Of a stretch of DNA of 64,000 bases, positions 55,662 through 64,000 are shown in pieces (within the stretch, counting starts at the first letter, position 1; the number at the start of each line of letters is the position of its first letter). The position numbers and the translations under genes are program-made. The stretch is from NCBI RefSeq assembly GCF_000428885.1, contig NZ_KE386810.1:702189-766188 (forward strand). Reading direction: 5' to 3'. Source of the DNA: Geothrix fermentans DSM 14018. GTDB taxonomy: Bacteria > Acidobacteriota > Holophagae > Holophagales > Holophagaceae. The notes beneath the pieces were generated by a model that worked only from the letters and a program-made list of their open reading frames with translations, searched no databases and was not told the DNA's origin.

Positions 55662-57497
55662 CTAGAGCACGGCCTCCATGGGCGCCATCTCGCCGGCCCG
55701 CAGGGCCACGGCCTGGGCGGCCACCAGGGGCAGACCCCGGTGGGCGAAGTGGATCGCGGCCTGGACCTTGTTCTGGTAGAAGGCGGCCTCGGAGCTGCCG
55801 GCCAGGAGGGCCCGGACGGCCTTGGCGTCGGCGGCGTCCACGCCCCGCTCCTGCATCAGGGCGGCGAGCTTGCCCTTGGCCAGCGCGGCCTGCTGCAGCA
55901 GCAGGTGGCCCGCCACCACGTGCCCGACCATGTCCAGCAGCGGCACGGCGTTCAGGCCCGTCAGCAGGGCGGCGTTCTCCTGGGCGGGAATCTCCTGGAG
56001 CACCGTCCCCAGGGCCTTCGCGGCCTCGCCCAGCTGGCGGGCGGAGGGACCGAGGACCGGATCCGCGGCCAGGGCCTGCACCGAGGCCCCCACCTGGCCC
56101 ATCAGGGCCTTGACGGGCTTCCCTTCCTGCATGCGGAACTTCCGTCCCACCAGGTCAAGGGCCTGGATGCCGTTGGTGCCTTCGTAGATCGAGGCGATCT
56201 TGCAGTCGCGGAGGTACTGCTCGGCGGGGTATTCCATGGTGTAGCCGTAGCCGCCGAAGGTCTGGAGGGCCCACTCCGTGACCCGGAAGCCCCAGTCGGA
56301 GCACCAGGCCTTGCAGACGGGCGTGAACAGCTCCACCAGCCCCTGCCAGCGGTCCCGCTCCTCCCCGGCGGAGACGTGGGCCATGTCCATGCACCAGGCC
56401 GTGTAGGTCACGAGGGCGCGCATGGCCTGGACGTAGGCGGACTGCATGAGGAGCATCCGGCGCACGTCGGGGTGGTCGACGATGAGGGACTGCGAAGCGC
56501 CCTTGGCGGCGCCGGGAGCGCGGCCCTGCAGCCGCTCCTTGGCGTAGGCCAGGGCCGCCTGGTGGGCGGCGGAGGCATTGCCCAGGCCCTGGACGCCCAC
56601 CTCGTACCGGGCGGCGTTCATCATCACGAACATGTGGGCGAGGCCCTGGTTCTCCTGGCCCAGGAGAAAACCCTGGGTGCCGCCGTTGGTGCCGAACACC
56701 AGGCTGCAGGTGGGCGAGCCGTGGATGCCCAGCTTGTGCTCGATGCCCGCGCAGGCCACGTCGTTGGGGGCGCCCAGGCTGCCATCGGCGTTCACGCGGT
56801 ACTTGGGCACCACGAAGAGGCTGATGCCCTTGGGACCCGCGGGGGCGTCCGGCGTGCGGGCCAGCACGGCATGGATGATGTTCGGCACCAGCTCGTGGTC
56901 GCCGCTGGTGATGAAGATCTTCTCGCCGGTGATCAGGTAGGACCCGTCCGCCTGCTTCACGGCCTTGGTGGTGAGCGCGCCCAGGTCGCTGCCGGCCCCG
57001 GCCTCGGTGAGGCACATGGTGCCGGTCCACTCGCCGGTGTACATCTTCTCGCAATAGACCTTCTTGAGCTCATCGCTGCCGAAGGTCTCGATGAGGTGGG
57101 CGGCGCCGCGGGTGAGCAGCACCTTGAGGCCCAGGGCCGTGTTCGCCCCCATGAGGTACTCGCTGATGCCGGTGCCCACGGCCTCCGGCAGGCCCATGCC
57201 GCCGAACTCGGGGTTCATGGTGGCGCTGATCCAGCCGCCGGAGGCGAGGTCCCCGAAGGCCTCGGCGAACCCGTCCGGCAGCCGCACCTTCCCGCTCTCC
57301 CACTGGGCGCCGACCCGGTCGCCGATCTCGTTGCAGGCGGCGACGCTGCCCTTGGCCACCTTGAGCGCCTCGTCCAGCACCATGGCCAGCTGGTCGCGAT
57401 CGACCTCCTGGTAGGGTTCGGCTTTCAGGACCGCATCCAGATCCAGCCATTCGAGGAGGTTGAACTTGATGTCACGGGCGTCGTCCAGGTACTTCAT
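55662..57497 (-). CDS. acyl-CoA dehydrogenase, long form
   Basis: A 611-residue FAD-dependent acyl-CoA dehydrogenase with extended ends, like the FadE-related proteins of proteobacteria and acidobacteria. Core motifs: GTMCLTEAGAGSDLGAL, GEKIFITSGDHELVPNI, EHKLGIHGSPTCSLVF, LLGQENQGLAHMFVMMNAAR (substrate region) and TEWALQTFGGYGYTMEYPAE, RDCKIASIYEGTNGIQALDL with the catalytic Glu equivalent. Removes two hydrogens from acyl-CoA. ATG at 57495-57497 has GGAG 5 nt upstream. Second gene after the acyl-CoA synthetase on the same strand, 134 bases apart. Confidence 0.94.
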   Translation of the reverse strand: MKYLDDARDIKFNLLEWLDLDAVLKAEPYQEVDRDQLAMVLDEALKVAKGSVAACNEIGDRVGAQWESGKVRLPDGFAEAFGDLASGGWISATMNPEFGGMGLPEAVGTGISEYLMGANTALGLKVLLTRGAAHLIETFGSDELKKVYCEKMYTGEWTGTMCLTEAGAGSDLGALTTKAVKQADGSYLITGEKIFITSGDHELVPNIIHAVLARTPDAPAGPKGISLFVVPKYRVNADGSLGAPNDVACAGIEHKLGIHGSPTCSLVFGTNGGTQGFLLGQENQGLAHMFVMMNAARYEVGVQGLGNASAAHQAALAYAKERLQGRAPGAAKGASQSLIVDHPDVRRMLLMQSAYVQAMRALVTYTAWCMDMAHVSAGEERDRWQGLVELFTPVCKAWCSDWGFRVTEWALQTFGGYGYTMEYPAEQYLRDCKIASIYEGTNGIQALDLVGRKFRMQEGKPVKALMGQVGASVQALAADPVLGPSARQLGEAAKALGTVLQEIPAQENAALLTGLNAVPLLDMVGHVVAGHLLLQQAALAKGKLAALMQERGVDAADAKAVRALLAGSSEAAFYQNKVQAAIHFAHRGLPLVAAQAVALRAGEMAPMEAVL

Positions 57498-57631
57498 GGG
57501 ATCTCCAGGAATGCGGGGCAGGTTGAATGTATTGCCGTGGAAGGGGGTTCGCTCTCCATTTTTCGCCCAGGTGGCGCCCTGCTCCAATACCTGTCCTCAG
57601 GTAAGTTGGAGCGGGCCTCCCAGGGCGGTGG

Positions 57632-59308
<1,677 letters not shown>

Positions 59309-59479
59309 CTGGTCCTCCTGAATTCGCTTGGGGGGGTATGAAGCAATCTAGGACGGCCCGGTCCGTCCGTCCAGGATGAAAAGCGACATACAGGGGGAGA
59401 AAGAATCTCAAGTAGGGCCAGCGACCTGGAGCGCGTGGTAGGGTGGTCGCATCGCACCCCCTGTTCCGCGAGGCATCCT

Positions 59480-61918
59480 GTGTTCAGCATCATCCCTGAC
59501 GGCGCAGGCTACCGGGAATTCGTCCTCCTGAAGGACGGCCAGGGCGTGCTCCTGCGGACCGCCTCCCCGGAGGACGCGGACCGCGTGGAGGCCTTCATCC
59601 GCGGCCTCTCCCGGGAGAGCATGGCCATGCGCTTCATGGGCGGCGTGTCCGGCGTCTCGCGCAAGTTCGTGGAGGACCTCTGCGACGAGAACCGCCGCCA
59701 GCGGGCCTGCCTCCTGGCCATCGAGGGCGAGGGGTCCGAGCAGCAGGTGCTGGGCCTGGGCAACTACGTGGGCGACGGCGGCGCCGTGGCCGAGGTCGCC
59801 TTCATGATCGGGGACGCGCACCAGGGCCGGGGCATCGGCACACTGATCCTCGAGCGCCTGGCGGGTCTGGCCGCGGGGGCCGGCTACCTGGGCTTCGAAG
59901 CCGAGCTGCTCCACGAGAACCAGAAGATGGCGAACGTCTTCCGGGATTCGGGGTTCGAGACCACCCGGGCCATGGAGGGCGGCATCATCCATGTGCGCTT
60001 CCCCCTGAGCGCCCCCGAGGCCCAGCGGGAGCGGGCGGAGATTCGCGAGCGCGTGGCCACGGCCAACTCCCTGGTGCCGCTCCTGCGGCCCGGCAGCGTG
60101 GCCGTGGTGGGCGCCTCCCGGGACCCGGGCTCCGTGGGCAGCACCATCTTCCGCAACATCCTCCGGGGCGGCTTCCAGGGGGCGGTCTACCCGGTGAACC
60201 CCAGGGCCAAGACCATCGAGGGCGTCAAATCCTATCCCTCCCTGGCCTCGCTGCCGGAGTCCCCGGACCTGGTGGTGCTGGCGGTGCCGGCCGCCAAGGT
60301 GCCCGCGCTCGCCCGGCGGGCCCTGGACAAGGGCACCCGCGGCCTCCTGGTCCTCACGGCCGGCTTCGCGGAGACCGGCCCGGAAGGCGCCCGGCGCCAG
60401 GAGCGGCTGGTGCGCCTCGCCCGCAGCCGGGGGGCGCGCCTGGTGGGCCCCAACTGCCTGGGACTCCTGAACACACATGCCGCCGTCCAGCTGAACGCCA
60501 GCCTGGCCACGGCGATGCCGCCGCGCGGACGGGTCGGCTTCTTCAGCCATTCCGCGGCCCTGGGCGTGGTGATCCTCCAGTACGCCGCCGAGCGCGGCCT
60601 GGGGTTCTCCTCCTTCGTCTCCGCGGGGAACCGGGCCGATGTCTCGGGCAACGACCTGCTCCAGTACTGGGAGGAGGATCCGGACACGGACCTGGCCCTG
60701 CTCTACCTGGAGACCTTCGGAAACCCGCGCCGCTTCGCCCGGCTGGCCCGCCGGATCTCCCACCGCAAGCCCGTCCTCTGCGTGAAGAGCGCCCGCAGCC
60801 ACGCCGGGCGCCGGGTGGCCCAGGCCCACATCGCGGCGAGCCCCCAGAATGACGCCGAGGTGGAGGCCCTCTTCCACCAGGCCGGCGTGATCCGCGCCGA
60901 CACCCTGGAGGACCTCTTCGACATCGCCCTCCTGCTGTCGCACCAGCCCCTGCCCCGGGGCGACCGCGTGGCCATCGTCAGCAATTCCGGCGGAGTGGCC
61001 ACCATCTGCGCAGACGCCTGCGAAGCCCATGGCATGCGGATCGCGGGCCCGGGCGTGGTGGACCTGCACGCCATGGCCACCCCGGAGCACTACGAGCAGG
61101 CCTGCCGCGAGGCCCTGGAGCATCCCGAGGTGGACGCCCTCATCGCCTCCTTCGCCTGCCTGGGGGACTGCGATCCCGACATGGTGGCGCGGGCCATCCG
61201 CCGGGCCGCCGTGCGGGCGGAGCAGACCACGGGCGTCCCCAAGCCCACCCTGCTCTCCCTCATGGGCGTGAGCGGGGCCATTCCCGTGGGATCCACCGCC
61301 CGGGGCGAGGGCGGCGCCATGAACCGCACCTTCCCCTCCTACCGCTTCCCCGAGTCGGCGGCCCTGGCCCTGTCCAAGGTGGTGCAGTACGCCCACTTCC
61401 GCCGGCAGCCCCCGGGCCGGTTCCAGGGCTACGCGGACCTCAACGCCGGCGAAGCCCGGCGGCGCGTGGAGCAGTTGGTGGGGAAGCTGCCCGAGGCCGC
61501 CCAGGCGATCCTCTCCCTGCCCCAGGCCCGGGAGCTCATGGCGCTCTTCGGCATCCCCGTCACCACCCTCCCGGAGCCCGCGGAACGGAGGGGCCCGAGG
61601 GTCCAGCTCCACCTCACGGCGGATCCCGACTTCGGTCCCATCTGGCGCTTCCACCGCCAGGGCGTGGGCTCCATCCTGCGCCTCACCCCGCTCACGGACC
61701 TGGACATCGCCGACGTCCTCGAGCGGATGCACCTGCCGCCTGGCAACGGCCTGGGCGAGACCCTGGGCCGCCTAACCCAGCTGGTGGAGGAACTGCCCTG
61801 GCTCCACACGCTGGAGGCGCAGGTCGCCGTCCACGGCGAGACCGGCGCCCTCAGCCCTCTGCCCCTGCAGCCGGACCTGCGCCTGACCTTCACCCAGGTG
61901 GGCTTCCGCAAGCCCTGA
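59480..61918 (+). CDS. fused GNAT acetyltransferase and ADP-forming acyl-CoA synthetase-like protein (Pat-like)
   Basis: An 812-residue protein. Residues about 25-175 are a GNAT domain (LRTASPEDADRVEAFI, EVAFMIGDAHQGRGIGTLIL, GFEAELLHENQKMANVFRDS). From 205 it carries an ADP-forming acetyl-CoA synthetase-like CoA-binding domain (GSVAVVGASRDPGSVGSTIF, VYPVNPRAKTIEGV) and succinyl-CoA-ligase domains, with only a short, degenerate C-terminal part where an ATP-grasp would be. E. coli Pat (YfiQ) has the same two modules in reverse order. Start GTG 59480 with GAGG 6 nt upstream. It would acetylate Lys of acyl-CoA synthetases. Followed by acuB. Confidence 0.88.
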   Translation: MFSIIPDGAGYREFVLLKDGQGVLLRTASPEDADRVEAFIRGLSRESMAMRFMGGVSGVSRKFVEDLCDENRRQRACLLAIEGEGSEQQVLGLGNYVGDGGAVAEVAFMIGDAHQGRGIGTLILERLAGLAAGAGYLGFEAELLHENQKMANVFRDSGFETTRAMEGGIIHVRFPLSAPEAQRERAEIRERVATANSLVPLLRPGSVAVVGASRDPGSVGSTIFRNILRGGFQGAVYPVNPRAKTIEGVKSYPSLASLPESPDLVVLAVPAAKVPALARRALDKGTRGLLVLTAGFAETGPEGARRQERLVRLARSRGARLVGPNCLGLLNTHAAVQLNASLATAMPPRGRVGFFSHSAALGVVILQYAAERGLGFSSFVSAGNRADVSGNDLLQYWEEDPDTDLALLYLETFGNPRRFARLARRISHRKPVLCVKSARSHAGRRVAQAHIAASPQNDAEVEALFHQAGVIRADTLEDLFDIALLLSHQPLPRGDRVAIVSNSGGVATICADACEAHGMRIAGPGVVDLHAMATPEHYEQACREALEHPEVDALIASFACLGDCDPDMVARAIRRAAVRAEQTTGVPKPTLLSLMGVSGAIPVGSTARGEGGAMNRTFPSYRFPESAALALSKVVQYAHFRRQPPGRFQGYADLNAGEARRRVEQLVGKLPEAAQAILSLPQARELMALFGIPVTTLPEPAERRGPRVQLHLTADPDFGPIWRFHRQGVGSILRLTPLTDLDIADVLERMHLPPGNGLGETLGRLTQLVEELPWLHTLEAQVAVHGETGALSPLPLQPDLRLTFTQVGFRKP

Positions 61919-61935
61919 ACCCCGAGGAGACCGCC

Positions 61936-62562
61936 ATGCTCGTGAAGGAGATGATGCGCCGGCCGGTGACGGTGGTCTCCGTGGAGGCCACCATCGGGGA
62001 GGCCTACCAGCTGCTCCTGGATCGCGGCTTCCGCCACCTGCCCGTGGTGGACCATGGGCGCCTGGTGGGCGTGCTCACGGACCGCGACCTCCGCCTGGCC
62101 ACCAGCAGCTTCAGCGAGAAGCCGCATGTGGCCACGGATCCCGTCTCCGCCGTGATGAGCAGCCCGCCCCTGACGGCGGATCCCCTGGATCCCGTGGAGG
62201 ACGCCGCGCGGATCATGCGCGAGCACAAGATCGGCTGCCTGCCGGTGGTGGACGGCCAGGAGCTGGTGGGCATCCTCACGGGCATGGACCTGCTGGACGC
62301 CCTGATGACCCTCACCGGGGTGACCAAGCCCTCGTCCCGGCTCGAGGTGGCCCTCGCGGACCGGCCCGGCGAGCTGGCGCGCCTCACCGCCTTCCTCGCG
62401 GAACGCCACGTCAACATCCACTCCATCCTCACCTACCCCTCGCCGGAGGCCGTGCGCACGGTGCTGCGGGTGGACTCCAACCAGATCCGCCCCCTGGCGG
62501 ACGAGCTCCGGCGGGCGGAGTTCGATGTCCTGTGGCCGCTGCCCAAGCCATGGCAGCACTGA
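61936..62562 (+). CDS. acuB: AcuB-like CBS-CBS-ACT protein
   Basis: A 208-residue protein with two CBS domains (about 1-65, MMRRPVTVVSVEATIGEA and GFRHLPVVDHGRLVGVLTDRD; about 70-135, VMSSPPLTADPLDPVEDAA and IGCLPVVDGQELVGILTGMD) and a C-terminal ACT-like domain (LEVALADRPGELARLTAFLA, VNIHSILTYPSPEAVRTVL). This is the AcuB layout of Bacillus, a nucleotide-binding regulator linked to acetyl-CoA synthetase control. GAGGAGA upstream of ATG. Starts 17 bases after the acetyltransferase stop and overlaps acuC. Confidence 0.92.
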   Translation: MLVKEMMRRPVTVVSVEATIGEAYQLLLDRGFRHLPVVDHGRLVGVLTDRDLRLATSSFSEKPHVATDPVSAVMSSPPLTADPLDPVEDAARIMREHKIGCLPVVDGQELVGILTGMDLLDALMTLTGVTKPSSRLEVALADRPGELARLTAFLAERHVNIHSILTYPSPEAVRTVLRVDSNQIRPLADELRRAEFDVLWPLPKPWQH

Positions 62563-63683
62563 TCCACCGCCCGGAATACGCCGGGTACGACTTCGGGCCG
62601 GAGCATCCCTTCACGCCGGCGCGGCTCGCCATGGTCCTGGACCTGATCCAGTCCCTGGGCCACACCCTCTCGCCCATCGCGGCGCCCGCGGCCACCCGGG
62701 AGGAGATCCTCACGGTCCACGACGAGGCCTATGTGGCCATGGTCGAGGCCCTGGATCGCGGCGAGGCCCGACCCGAGGCGGAGCGCTTCGGCCTGGGCAC
62801 GCCGGACAACCCCGTCTTCCCGGGCATGGACCTCGCGGCCCGCTGGCTGGTGGGCGGCGCCCTCCACGGGGCGCGGCTGCTGATGGCGGGCACGGAGACG
62901 CGCGTGCTCCAGCTGGGCGGGGGCCTGCACCATGCCCAGAAGGACCGGGCGGCGGGCTTCTGCATGTACAACGACCTGGCCGTGGCCATCCAGGCCTGCG
63001 TGGCCCACGGCTGGCGCGTGGCCTACCTGGACATCGACCTCCACCACGGCGACGGCGTCCAGAACCTGTTCTACGGCGACGACCGGGTGCTCACCGTCAG
63101 CCTCCACGAGACGGGGCACTACCTCTACCCGGGCACGGGCCACATCCAGGAGCTGGGGACGGGCCCGGCCCGGGGCCTGAGCGTGAACGTGCCCCTGGAG
63201 CCCTTCACGGAGTCCGAGAGCTACCTGGAGGCCTTCGACGCCGTGGTGCCCCGGGCCCTGGAGTGGTTCGCCCCGCAGGTCCTGGTGGTCCAGGCCGGCG
63301 CCGACGCGCACTTCACGGATCCCATGGGCGACCTGGCCCTCACCACCCAGGCCTTCCAGGGGCTCTACCGGCGGATCCTCGACCTGGCCGCCACGCACAC
63401 CCAGGGCCGCGTGCTCCTCACCCTGGGAGGGGGCTACGAGCCGCAGGTGGTGGCCCGCGTGTGGACGATCCTCTACCTCACGCTGATGGACCTGCCCATC
63501 CCCGAGCGGCTCCCCCAGGCCTGGCTGGAACGCTGGCGGGACCGCCTGGGCCCGGAGCCGGGCTCGACCCTCCACGACCCTGTCCCCGCCTATCCCGAGC
63601 TCCCGGGCCGCGAGGAGAGGAACCGCCGCAACCGCGACATCGTCGCGCGCCTGCAGGATTCCCTGTTCCGCTACTGGCTCTAG
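62550..63683 (+). CDS. acuC: AcuC-type protein deacetylase (class I HDAC family)
   Basis: A 377-residue zinc-dependent deacetylase: GLHHAQKDRAAGFCMYNDLA with the catalytic His pair, YLDIDLHHGDGVQNLFYGDD with Zn-binding Asp/His, LHETGHYLYPGTG, VVQAGADAHFTDPMGDLAL with Zn-binding Asp and GGGYEP. ATG 62550 is preferred; GTG 62532 in frame is an alternative. Overlaps acuB by 13 bases. It would remove acetyl groups put on by the upstream acetyltransferase. Its stop TAG (63681-63683) lies in the CTAG target of the IS481-like element. Confidence 0.93.
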   Translation: MAALIHRPEYAGYDFGPEHPFTPARLAMVLDLIQSLGHTLSPIAAPAATREEILTVHDEAYVAMVEALDRGEARPEAERFGLGTPDNPVFPGMDLAARWLVGGALHGARLLMAGTETRVLQLGGGLHHAQKDRAAGFCMYNDLAVAIQACVAHGWRVAYLDIDLHHGDGVQNLFYGDDRVLTVSLHETGHYLYPGTGHIQELGTGPARGLSVNVPLEPFTESESYLEAFDAVVPRALEWFAPQVLVVQAGADAHFTDPMGDLALTTQAFQGLYRRILDLAATHTQGRVLLTLGGGYEPQVVARVWTILYLTLMDLPIPERLPQAWLERWRDRLGPEPGSTLHDPVPAYPELPGREERNRRNRDIVARLQDSLFRYWL

Positions 63684-64000
63684 GTGTCGCGGCCAAGGAC
63701 GTTGTTCAGCTTTTGAGCGGGGGCGAGACCGCCGAGGGCTGAGTGGGACCTGTGGTGATTGTAGTGGTGGAGCCAGGCTTTGAGGGCTTGGCTCCGCTGT
63801 TCTGAGGATTGGTAGGCCAGGCGGTAGGCCCACTCGCGAAGGGCTGTCTGGATGAACCGTTCGGCCTTGCCGTTGGTCTGAGGGCGGTAAGGCCGGGTGA
63901 AGCTGTGCCGGATGTCTTGGGCCTCGCAGACAGCTTGGACCAGCTTCGAGTGGTAGCACATGCCGTTGTCGGTGAGGATGCGCTGAACCCGGACGCCCTG
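63680..64000 (-). CDS. IS481-family transposase (N-terminal part beyond window)
   Basis: The last 106 residues of a DDE transposase. RILTDNGMCYH carries the second catalytic Asp and the catalytic Glu lies in YRPQTNGKAERFIQTALREW; HHYNHHRSHSALGGLAPAQK is the typical IS481 C-terminus, ending NNVLGRDT. The stop codon is made from bases 63680-63682 (CTA on the plus strand), which belong to the target CTAG, not to the element. The rest lies beyond the right edge. Confidence 0.93.
   Translation of the reverse strand, partial: QGVRVQRILTDNGMCYHSKLVQAVCEAQDIRHSFTRPYRPQTNGKAERFIQTALREWAYRLAYQSSEQRSQALKAWLHHYNHHRSHSALGGLAPAQKLNNVLGRDT
63685..64000 (-). mobile_element. IS481-family insertion sequence, one end
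   Basis: The element starts with TGTCGCGGCC at 63685, the TGT start usual for IS481 family ends, directly after TCTAGG (63679-63684), which fits the NCTAGN target known for IS481. The other end lies beyond the window. It entered right at the acuC stop codon and left acuC intact. Confidence 0.8.

Overview
The window is very GC-rich and almost fully coding. The gene set suggests a Gram-negative member of the Acidobacteriota, most like the Holophagaceae (Geothrix/Holophaga): an OmcA/MtrC-type decaheme lipoprotein cytochrome, a quinol-dependent nitric oxide reductase, DUF438/DUF1858 proteins, a two-subunit 2-oxoacid:ferredoxin oxidoreductase, the MEP isoprenoid pathway and an AcuBC-type acetylation module. 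This placement is inference from gene content; no rRNA is present.

Layout. 1-5.5 kb: edge of a short-chain dehydrogenase, a small exported protein, an IspH-UbiA fusion, then divergent PEP carboxylase. 5.5-15.5 kb: a YHS-like small protein, quinol NO reductase, an RsbW-type kinase fold with a CDF-like membrane protein, a fluoride unit (riboswitch, crcB, DUF190), an envelope group (divergent deacetylase, a catalytically degenerate S41 protease homologue, Ddl), and a DUF438-hemerythrin-PAS/DUF1858 pair. 15.5-26 kb: coaD, a DmeR/DmeF-like metal efflux pair with its operator, the decaheme cytochrome, recG, a transsulfuration enzyme with a divergent Lrp regulator, and an HxlR regulator.

26-45 kb: a DUF3187 outer-membrane protein, a three-gene overlapping operon of unknown function, map, a thioesterase, ispE, an oxidoreductase-UbiA fusion, an ABC-2 exporter, a hybrid sensor kinase, and an overlapping MFS-hutH-HD-HEAT operon. 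45-55 kb: pyrophosphatase, HAD phosphatase, LolA-like protein, MglA-like GTPase with a long tail, peroxiredoxin, isopropylmalate-dehydrogenase-like enzyme, lexA with a 40-bp tandem repeat made from its own 3' end, korAB, cytochrome b561 and a membrane-anchored LuxR protein. 55-64 kb: tRNA-Ala(CGC) with a duplicated 3' end, acyl-CoA dehydrogenase and acyl-CoA synthetase facing a fused acetyltransferase, acuB and acuC, then an IS481-family element inserted exactly at the acuC stop codon.

Themes. Isoprenoid and quinone chemistry recurs (IspH-UbiA, IspE, oxidoreductase-UbiA). Nitric oxide handling is shared by the NO reductase and the DUF438 operon, whose upstream regions share a TTAGGAAT box. 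The last 8 kb look like acyl-CoA metabolism under reversible lysine acetylation. Most candidate terminators are strong GC hairpins without a U-tract.
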